DNA of 33,474 nt from Pirellulaceae bacterium (GTDB lineage Bacteria > Planctomycetota > Planctomycetia > Pirellulales > Pirellulaceae). The notes under the pieces are model-generated. The model made no database searches. It was given only the letters and a program-made list of their open reading frames with translations, and was not told where the DNA came from. The first letter of the stretch is position 1; every line of letters starts with the position of its first letter. The stretch lies in the NCBI GenBank assembly GCA_030681235.1, contig JAUXWY010000507.1:1-33474 (forward strand). The letters run 5' to 3'. Shown here one piece after another: positions 23,587 to 30,750 of this stretch. A program made the position numbers and the translations under genes.

Positions 23587-25634
23587 CCACTCAGTTCTTT
23601 GAGCGACAGGATTCGGCCCGCAGCCAAACGACGCGGTTGTTGTTCCTGTTCGTCTTGGCCGTGTTGGCGATCGTGATTGCGTTGAGTGTGTTCGGCTACT
23701 TGGCTGGCAACATGGTCAACGAAGCGAACTCGCGTCAACAGAATTTCCGGTCGGGGACGGGCAACACCGTTAGTCCATGGCTGTTTGCGGCTTTGTTTGG
23801 CGGCGGCTCGTTGATTGTGATCGTCCTGGGAAGTCTGTACCAAGTCAGTCAGCTGAAGTTTGGTGGCGGGACGCGCGTGGCCGAAAGTGTCGGCGGTCGG
23901 CAATTGGCCCATCACACGTCGGATCCGTTGGAACGTCGGCTGTTGAATGTCGTCGAGGAAATGGCTATTGCCTCGGGGACGCCGGTGCCGCCGGTGTACA
24001 TGATGGACGAGACGGGGATCAATGCGTTTGCGGCTGGCTATATGCCAAGTGACGCGGTCGTGGGAGTCACACGCGGGGCGATTGAAAACCTAAGTCGCGA
24101 CGAATTACAGGGTGTGATTGCGCATGAGTTTTCGCACATTTTCAACGGCGACATGCGGACCAATATTCGCTTAATCGGTGTGTTGCATGGAATCTTGGTG
24201 CTGAGCCTGATCGGTCACATGTTGCTGCGATCGTTGCGGTATGTCAGCACGGGATCGGGCAATAAGAACAGCGGTGGGATTGTCGTCGTTTTGTTGATAT
24301 TGGGACTGGTGTTGGTGGTGCTGGGTTCATTGGGCTCATTTTTGGGTGGTTTGATCAAAGCCGCAGTTTCTCGGCAACGCGAGTTTCTGGCGGATGCTTC
24401 GGCGGTGCAATTCACTCGCAATCCGTTGGGGATCTCGGGAGCGCTGAAAAGAATTGGCGGCGTGATCTATGGCAGCAAATTGCAGCATCCCAACGCGGCC
24501 ATGGCCAGCCACATGTACTTTGCCCAAGGCGTGTTCGAGGGACTGTCGGGCTTGATGGCCACACATCCGCCATTGCCCAAGCGCATCGCGGCGATCGAAC
24601 CGACTTGGGACGGCAGTTTTTTTGCCACAGCGGCCGAGACTTCGGTTCGAGCGGGCCAGGCGTTGTCGGGTACGGCGTCGGCCGCCGCGGCAGGGATGTC
24701 CGGCTTGGCACCGACAGCCCGGATGAGCGAGCTTGATCCACCACGGCAGGTGGGTGGACGTTCGGAACGAAGTTCTGCCGGTACCGCAAATGTGGGTGGC
24801 CGCACGATTTCCGTTCCCGAAATGATGGGGGCGACGGATCGTGTGGGTGCGCCCCAGGACGAACATCGAGTCTACGCGCATCGCTTGCTGGAACAGTTGG
24901 ATCCGGTGTTGATCCAGGCGGCCCACGAGCCGTATTCCGCGCGGGCGCTTGTGATGGCCTTGTTGATCGATCCCGATCCGGCTTTGGCGAATCAGCAATT
25001 GGCGATTTTGCAGCGGATGGTCCCGGTCGATTTGCTGAATGCAGTGGTGACGTTGTTGCCGCCTGTGAAAGCGATGGCCAACGCGGCTCGCTTGCCATTG
25101 ATCGATATGTCCCTGCCTATGTTGCGGATGATGAGTCTGCCGCAGTACCAGGCGTTTATTCCGGCGTTCCAGGCGCTGGTGCAAGCCGACCAACGATTGT
25201 CGGTCTTTGAGTGGACACTGTCACAAGTTCTGTACCGTCATTTGCATGTCAATTTCATGGCTCGTCCGGTTGTGCCAACGCAGTATCATAGCTTGGCCGG
25301 CTTGAAATCCGAAGTTTCCGTGTTGTTGACGACTTTGGCCCGTACTGGCAATTCGGAACCCGAAGTGGATCGAGCCTTTGCGGCGGCTGCGGGACAGCTG
25401 CCCGGATTGCCGCTATCGTTGGTTTCGGCCGAACTTTGTACGTTTGCCGAGTTGGAAAAAGTCGTTCAAAAGTTGGCCCAGGCTTCGGCCAAACTACGGC
25501 GTCAAGTACTGATGGCCTGTGCGGCCTGCGTGTCCTCGGATAACGTAGTAAGAATCCGGGAAGTTGAGTTGGTTCGCGGAATCGCAGACTTGCTGGATTG
25601 TCCGATGCCGCCGCTGGTGGGTCGTCAAGAGTAA
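23583..25634 (+). CDS. M48 family membrane zinc protease with long C-terminal extension
   Basis: 683 residues, an HtpX/Ste24-like membrane metalloprotease. Two membrane helices (about 17-45 and 62-88) precede the catalytic domain. Zinc site: H-E-F-S-H (181-185) and E267 in SRQREFLADASA. A pair of hydrophobic segments (about 200-260) completes the membrane part. From about residue 330 the protein has a 350-residue extension without catalytic motifs, opening with a flexible stretch (SGTASAAAAGMSGL) and continuing as helical repeats (QLAILQRMVPVDLLNAVVTL). HtpX is near 290 residues, so this is more than double; long forms with LemA are known in other groups. Likely job: quality control of membrane proteins with LemA. 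ATG overlaps the lemA stop by four bases. Confidence 0.9.
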   Translation: MTTQFFERQDSARSQTTRLLFLFVLAVLAIVIALSVFGYLAGNMVNEANSRQQNFRSGTGNTVSPWLFAALFGGGSLIVIVLGSLYQVSQLKFGGGTRVAESVGGRQLAHHTSDPLERRLLNVVEEMAIASGTPVPPVYMMDETGINAFAAGYMPSDAVVGVTRGAIENLSRDELQGVIAHEFSHIFNGDMRTNIRLIGVLHGILVLSLIGHMLLRSLRYVSTGSGNKNSGGIVVVLLILGLVLVVLGSLGSFLGGLIKAAVSRQREFLADASAVQFTRNPLGISGALKRIGGVIYGSKLQHPNAAMASHMYFAQGVFEGLSGLMATHPPLPKRIAAIEPTWDGSFFATAAETSVRAGQALSGTASAAAAGMSGLAPTARMSELDPPRQVGGRSERSSAGTANVGGRTISVPEMMGATDRVGAPQDEHRVYAHRLLEQLDPVLIQAAHEPYSARALVMALLIDPDPALANQQLAILQRMVPVDLLNAVVTLLPPVKAMANAARLPLIDMSLPMLRMMSLPQYQAFIPAFQALVQADQRLSVFEWTLSQVLYRHLHVNFMARPVVPTQYHSLAGLKSEVSVLLTTLARTGNSEPEVDRAFAAAAGQLPGLPLSLVSAELCTFAELEKVVQKLAQASAKLRRQVLMACAACVSSDNVVRIREVELVRGIADLLDCPMPPLVGRQE

Positions 25635-25636
25635 GA

Positions 25637-25700
25637 GCCTCTCCCAAAAGGGGTCTGACCCTTTATCGCCGGAGAGGGGCAGGCCCCTTTTGGGAGAGGC
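25637..25700. terminator. 64-bp near-perfect inverted repeat after the M48 gene
   Basis: Arms 25637-25661 and 25676-25700 pair at 23 of 25 positions (outer end GCCTCTCCCAAAAGGGG) with a 14-base loop; inside the left arm GGGTCTGACCC is itself palindromic. It starts 2 bases after the M48 stop and lies 29 bases before purL. No T-run follows, so it is either a strong hairpin that separates the two transcripts or a dispersed repeat element, not a classical intrinsic terminator. Confidence 0.55.
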
Positions 25701-25729
25701 CCTAAGAATGATCGCTGAGAGAAAGTAAA

Positions 25730-28700
25730 ATGATGTCGGTGGGACTGGCACAGGAACCGAGCGAGTTGGCCGTTCGTTCCGAGACAAATCTGTGGCAAAT
25801 TGAAATTCGTCCGCAAGCGGCTGCCAACGATCATTTGGCAGTTGCGATCCGCAGTGCGGTCGCCGACTTGAGGTTGAGCGATCCGGTGCAAGTCGAAGCG
25901 GCTCATGGCTATCTGGTCGAAGGGGATCTGGATTTGCCGGCTGTCGAGTGGATCGCGCGGCGATTGTTGGTGGATGGTGTCACCGAGATCGGGCAGATCG
26001 GACTCATCGGCGACGATCAACTCAATCAGTGCTCCGGCTCACAGGCTTGTCGCTACGTGTTGTTCAAGCCCGGTGTCACGGATGCCATTGCATTGACGGC
26101 CCTGCACACGATGCAGGCCAGTGGATTTGCGGTTCGCGCGGTTCGGACCTATCGGAAGTACTGGATTTCCGGCGCCTCGCAAACAACCATGCAGCTCTTG
26201 GAACGGAAGGTGATTGCCAATGCCTCCATCGAAGAAGTTGCGATTGCTCCACTGCGACTGTCGTCGTTGGCGACCGATGTTCGATATCATTTCGACTTGG
26301 TGACCGTGCCGCTTCTCGACGCGAACGATCAAGAAATGATCGAAATTAGTCGACTGGGCGGATTGAGTTTGAATTTGGTCGAGATGCAGACGATCCAAGC
26401 CCACTATCGAAGCTTGAGCCGCAATCCGTCGGACATCGAATTGGAAACCATCGCCCAAACCTGGAGCGAGCATTGCAGTCATAAAACTTTGGCCGGACGG
26501 ATCGCTTACGAAGATCCGAGTGGTAGCCGCCAGTTCCAGAACATGCTCAAGGAAACGATCTTTGCCGCAACCACGCAATTGCGACAGCAGTGGGGCGCTG
26601 ACGATTGGTGCGTGAGTGTGTTTAAAGACAACGCCGGAATCGTCAAGTTTGACGATCAGTTCCACATCTGTTTCAAAGTTGAAACCCATAACCGTCCTAG
26701 TGCTCTGGAACCCTACGGGGGTGCCAATACCGGTGTCGGCGGCGTGATTCGTGATACGTTAGGGACGGGGTTGGGAGCCAAGCCGATTTGTAGTACGGAC
26801 GTGTTCTGTTTTGCGCCACCTGACATGTTGCCCTCCGAGTTGCCTGAGGGCGTGCTCCATCCTGCGCGAATCATGCGCGGCGTCGTCGCTGGCGTTCGCG
26901 ACTATGGGAACCGCATGGGCATTCCAACCGTCAACGGTGCGATTTACTTTGATAAGAGATACGTTGGCAATCCGTTGGTCTTCTGTGGTAATGTGGGTTT
27001 GATTCCGGTTGACAAGAGTTTCAAACAGCCGCAAGCCGGAGACTTGGTCGTTGCGTTGGGTGGCCGGACCGGACGAGATGGCATTCATGGGGCCACATTT
27101 TCTTCGGTGGAATTGACCGACAAGAGCGAGAAGCTCAGTGGTGGCGCGGTCCAGATTGGCAATGCGATTACGGAAAAGATGCTGCAAGATGTTCTGCTGC
27201 AAGCGCGCGATCGCAATTTGTATTCGGCGGTCACCGACTGTGGAGCTGGAGGCTTTTCCAGCGCGGTTGGCGAAATGGCCGAAGGCTTGGGCGCTGTGGT
27301 GGACTTGGACTTGGCTCCGCTCAAGTATCAAGGGCTTTCTTACACGGAGATTTGGATTTCGGAGGCCCAAGAACGAATGGTGCTGAGTGTTCCACCTGAG
27401 AATTGGCCAGCGCTCCAAGCACTTTGCCAAAGCGAGTCCGTCGAAGCGAATGTCTTGGGGCACTTCACCGGCGATCAACAGTTGCAGTTGCGTTATCAAG
27501 GCCAAACGGTGGGGCAGTTGGATTTGGCGTTCATGCATGATGGGCGGCCGCGGGTCGTCCGGCAAGCGACTTACGAACCGGTGTTGGCTTCGCCGCTGCG
27601 TGCGGTTGATTCCAATTCCGCAAACGATGCCTGGGATGTCAGCCCGGCAGCGATTGAAGACACGATGTTGCGGCTGATGGGCCAGTGGAACATCGCGAGC
27701 AAACAATGGGTGATCCAACAGTACGATCACGAAGTGCAAGGCGGATCGGTCGTCAAGCCTTTGGTCGGAGCGGCAGCGGATGGCCCCAGTGATGCGGCCG
27801 CCATTCGTCCGCGATTGGACAGTTCTCGGACCATCATCGTTGCCAATGGCATGGCGCCGCGCTTCAGCGATTACGACACCTATCACGCGGCAACCAGCGC
27901 GATGGACGAGGCGATTCGAAACTGCGTGGCCACGGGGGCGATCCCCAATCGAATCGCGGTCTTGGATAATTTTTCCTGGGGATACACCGACCGCCCGGAA
28001 ACCTTGGGGGCCTTGGTTCGCGCGGCCATCGCGTGTCATGATCTGGCGCTCGAGTGGCAGGTGCCGTTTATTAGTGGCAAGGATAGCTTGAACAACGAGT
28101 TTAGTTATCAGGATGCGGCGGGACAGCGACAGACCATTCGGATTCCGCATACGCTATTGATCAGTGCCTTGGGGCAAGTGCCGCGGGACTCGCAGTGTGT
28201 GACCATGGATCTGAAGCAGGTCGGCAATCACTTGTTGCAAATCGGAGCGACCTATAGTGAATTCGCGGGTTCTCATTTTTCTTTGGTCAGGAATCTAGAG
28301 GGCGGCCAAGTCCCAGTCGTTCGGCCTCGGCAAGCTTGGGCAATCTTCGAAGCGGTGCACCAATGCATTCAAGCGGGCTGGATCGTCGCTTGCCATGACT
28401 TGTCCGAAGGCGGCCTGGCCGTGGCGATCAGCGAAATGGCATTTGCGGGCCGGTTGGGCGCCGAATTGGATATCGCTGCAATCAAGATCAACGCTTCGGA
28501 CGATCAAGGCGGGACAGCGACGGTGCCAGACTTGATTCCAAACGATTTGGTGCGACTGTTCTCAGAGTCAAACTCGCGGTTTGTCATCGAAGTGCGTCCG
28601 GTCGACGTCGGTCATGTGCAAAAGGCATTCGAAGATTTGCCCATTGCCGAGATCGGTGTTGTGACGAGTAAATCTCTTTTGACAATTCGCAACGGAAACC

Positions 28701-28765
28701 AATCGTTGGCGTCGTTGGATATCAATACGCTCCGACAACGTTGGCAAGAGCCGCTGAATTGGTAA
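25730..28765 (+). CDS. purL: Phosphoribosylformylglycinamidine synthase with PurS-like N-terminal region
   Basis: 1011 residues. Makes FGAM from FGAR, glutamine and ATP in purine synthesis. The first 200 or so residues are PurS-like (LWQIEIRP; YVLFKPGVTDAIALTALHTM; FAVRAVRTYRKYWISG). Then PurL: SRNPSDIELETIAQTWSEHC, ETHNRPSALEPYGGANTG (from E318), GGRTGRDGIHGATFS (about 445), TDCGAGGFSSAVGEM (about 502), ISGKDSLNNE (about 784) and CHDLSEGGLAVAISEM (about 889). The protein stops after the second synthetase half, so the glutaminase PurQ must be encoded elsewhere; none is in the window. ATG 25730 is followed by another ATG at 25733; the ribosome site is modest. It converges on moeA with a 77-base gap. 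Confidence 0.95.
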   Translation: MMSVGLAQEPSELAVRSETNLWQIEIRPQAAANDHLAVAIRSAVADLRLSDPVQVEAAHGYLVEGDLDLPAVEWIARRLLVDGVTEIGQIGLIGDDQLNQCSGSQACRYVLFKPGVTDAIALTALHTMQASGFAVRAVRTYRKYWISGASQTTMQLLERKVIANASIEEVAIAPLRLSSLATDVRYHFDLVTVPLLDANDQEMIEISRLGGLSLNLVEMQTIQAHYRSLSRNPSDIELETIAQTWSEHCSHKTLAGRIAYEDPSGSRQFQNMLKETIFAATTQLRQQWGADDWCVSVFKDNAGIVKFDDQFHICFKVETHNRPSALEPYGGANTGVGGVIRDTLGTGLGAKPICSTDVFCFAPPDMLPSELPEGVLHPARIMRGVVAGVRDYGNRMGIPTVNGAIYFDKRYVGNPLVFCGNVGLIPVDKSFKQPQAGDLVVALGGRTGRDGIHGATFSSVELTDKSEKLSGGAVQIGNAITEKMLQDVLLQARDRNLYSAVTDCGAGGFSSAVGEMAEGLGAVVDLDLAPLKYQGLSYTEIWISEAQERMVLSVPPENWPALQALCQSESVEANVLGHFTGDQQLQLRYQGQTVGQLDLAFMHDGRPRVVRQATYEPVLASPLRAVDSNSANDAWDVSPAAIEDTMLRLMGQWNIASKQWVIQQYDHEVQGGSVVKPLVGAAADGPSDAAAIRPRLDSSRTIIVANGMAPRFSDYDTYHAATSAMDEAIRNCVATGAIPNRIAVLDNFSWGYTDRPETLGALVRAAIACHDLALEWQVPFISGKDSLNNEFSYQDAAGQRQTIRIPHTLLISALGQVPRDSQCVTMDLKQVGNHLLQIGATYSEFAGSHFSLVRNLEGGQVPVVRPRQAWAIFEAVHQCIQAGWIVACHDLSEGGLAVAISEMAFAGRLGAELDIAAIKINASDDQGGTATVPDLIPNDLVRLFSESNSRFVIEVRPVDVGHVQKAFEDLPIAEIGVVTSKSLLTIRNGNQSLASLDINTLRQRWQEPLNW

Positions 28766-28842
28766 AAACGGGTTTCGAAAGAATGTGCCACGTTGAGCGT
28801 GCCAAGTTGGGCAGGTTCATCAGTTGGGCAGATTCCGATGAG

Positions 28843-30252
28843 CTATTCGTCGGGTAGTAGCAACACCTTGACGCGTGATTCGGCTTGCGGTGCCGGCGAC
28901 GAACTTGAGAAGTAGATCAGGCAGTTGGCCTCCGTGGGCGCGCGGAGATCGGGCGAGCCTTGCCATTCCAGCGGGGTAACGATCGGCTCATGTTGTAATG
29001 ACATCGCTCCCGACTCTTCGGAATCGCAACGGTCTGTCGCATCCCAGGGCGATGAAGTCCAATGCAAACGCCCTGGCCAAAACGTCAGGCGGTTGTCTTG
29101 ATAGTTCCCAGATTTTGATAATCGAGCGTTCACCCATCGTGGTTGGTGGTGACTGCCCCGCAGTGATTCAATCAGCGGCCTCGCGAACAACTGGAATGTC
29201 ACCCAAACACTAATCGGGTTGCCGGGCAGCCCCAATACCATGGTGTTGAGTGGGCCTGCGGATAGAGCCGTAGTGGACGCCAGGTCGAACCGACCACAGT
29301 AGACTGGTTTGCCGGGCTTGATGTTCACACCATGAAACAGGGTCTGGACTCCGAATCGGCTGAACAGAGCGGGCAGTTGATCTTTTTGGCCGGCGGATAC
29401 CGCTCCAGTTGTCAAAATGAGATCCGTATGTCCGAGCTGTTGTTCGAGCCATGCTGCAATTTGAGTTTCAGAATCTCCCAGGTGTTGGACCGTCACATCC
29501 GCTCGACAGGTTTGACGCAGGAGCGCCTGTAGCAACGCTCCGTTCGAGTTGTAGATTTGACCGGACCGCAATTGTCGACCAGGTGGAATCAACTCATCTC
29601 CTGTCGTGAGCACAGAAATTCTGGGCTCGGCAAAACACGCTAATGATTCGCGACCGGTGCTAGAAAGAAGCCCGATATGAACTGGATTCAAGCGTGTCCC
29701 GAAATGAATCAACTCGGCGCCACAATGATAGATGGCGCCTTGGGGCAATACGTGCAGCTGTGGATGCTGTGTTTGCAAACGCACGTGGGTGGCGGATTGT
29801 GCGATCGACCAAGCCGCACTAGATTTCGATGATTGCCACTGACGATCGAGCGCGCAGAGCCATTCGACTTCTTCAATCATGGCGACACCCGAGGTACTTT
29901 CCGGCACGGTGGCACCGGTCATGATTCGAATGGCTTGGCCTGGCGACAGGGGTGGCGGTGACGGATCGCCGGGAAACACTTCGCCGACGAGCTCGCGGAC
30001 GTTTTCCGTGTCGGACAGAAACGGCAACTTGGACCACCGTTCGAGAGCATCGGAATTTGGCGGCGATGCATAAGCCACACCGTCTCGCAACGACTGAGCG
30101 CTCGGAGGATGGTCAATCAGTGCAACGACGGTCTCCGCAGCAACGCACCCCACCGCTTCGACGACCGGGATTTGGAACCCCGCTCGCGGAACACTCTTTC
30201 GGATCGCCGCCTGCAGAATCGTCAATGCCTGAGGCAAATGAATTACGGGCAT
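28843..30252 (-). CDS. moeA: Molybdopterin molybdenumtransferase
   Basis: 469 residues, slightly longer than E. coli MoeA (411). MoeA inserts molybdenum into molybdopterin-AMP to make active Moco. Landmarks: the active-site loop region RDGVAY (about 56-61), GEVFPGDPSPPPLSPGQAIRIMTGATVPE, EPRISVLTTGDELIPPG (about 215), TTGAVSAGQKD (about 280), VNIKPGKPVYCGRF and LPGNPISVWVTFQLF (about 340). Two motifs deviate: the usual S-x-M-D-G-Y-A reads RDGVAY and the usual G-G-V-S-x-G reads GAVSAG, but the Asp of each is kept, so it is probably active. It starts 24 bases after fliS on the same strand and may be co-transcribed with the flagellar genes, an unusual neighbour. Confidence 0.9.
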   Translation of the reverse strand: MPVIHLPQALTILQAAIRKSVPRAGFQIPVVEAVGCVAAETVVALIDHPPSAQSLRDGVAYASPPNSDALERWSKLPFLSDTENVRELVGEVFPGDPSPPPLSPGQAIRIMTGATVPESTSGVAMIEEVEWLCALDRQWQSSKSSAAWSIAQSATHVRLQTQHPQLHVLPQGAIYHCGAELIHFGTRLNPVHIGLLSSTGRESLACFAEPRISVLTTGDELIPPGRQLRSGQIYNSNGALLQALLRQTCRADVTVQHLGDSETQIAAWLEQQLGHTDLILTTGAVSAGQKDQLPALFSRFGVQTLFHGVNIKPGKPVYCGRFDLASTTALSAGPLNTMVLGLPGNPISVWVTFQLFARPLIESLRGSHHQPRWVNARLSKSGNYQDNRLTFWPGRLHWTSSPWDATDRCDSEESGAMSLQHEPIVTPLEWQGSPDLRAPTEANCLIYFSSSSPAPQAESRVKVLLLPDE

Positions 30253-30276
30253 GATTTCTTGGAATTGGTAGTCGGC

Positions 30277-30744
30277 TTAGGCTTCGAAACTAAACGACCC
30301 GGGAACATAGGCAGTGGGTAGGCTGCCTACGGGGAAGTGCGGAACAGGTACAACTGGGGCATGGGGAGCGGAGACCGGGCCGCGAATTTTGTCGCAAACC
30401 AGCGACCAAGTTTCTTGTTCCACAGTCAAGACGCGAACAATCTCTCGCAATCGTTGCTCGGATCGTTCGAAGGAAGCCAAGTTGATTTCACGATTGAGGA
30501 ATCGATACAAATCCATGATGGGTTTGTTTTCAGGGATGTCTTGGATCGTTACGAGTAGTTCGATCAAAATATCGCGAGTTCGATTGGTGCTCTCCAAGCC
30601 GGACTCAAAGTCGGAGACTTGCCAATGTTGGATTGTCTCATTGGCAAACCGTATCGCTCCGTCAAGCAAAAGCTTGCGCAACTTTTGCGGGCTAGCGCTC
30701 AACACTTCATTGGCCAAGTATTGCTGCCGGGCTCGGTCGATCAT
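30277..30744 (-). CDS. fliS: Flagellar export chaperone FliS
   Basis: 155 residues. FliS binds the C-terminal end of flagellin in the cytoplasm and stops early polymerisation. The body is a helical bundle with the family's A-x-x-x-Y-L-x-x-x-V-L-S-A-S-P-Q-K-L start (QQYLANEVLSASPQKLRKLLLDGAIRFANE) and LYRFLNREINLASFERSEQRLREIVRVLTVEQETW. The last 30 residues (APHAPVVPVPHFPVGSLP) are a Pro-rich tail not in typical FliS. ATG 30744 lies 6 bases after the fliD stop, the usual fliD-fliS order, so they are one transcript. Confidence 0.9.
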   Translation of the reverse strand: MIDRARQQYLANEVLSASPQKLRKLLLDGAIRFANETIQHWQVSDFESGLESTNRTRDILIELLVTIQDIPENKPIMDLYRFLNREINLASFERSEQRLREIVRVLTVEQETWSLVCDKIRGPVSAPHAPVVPVPHFPVGSLPTAYVPGSFSFEA

Positions 30745-30750
30745 GCAGGG

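Noticed and set aside
26759-28150. 463-residue open frame on the minus strand opposite purL
   Set aside because: It is the complement of a strongly conserved purL frame in a GC-balanced gene, has no ribosome site, and its product is low-complexity in Arg, His and Gln with no recognisable fold.
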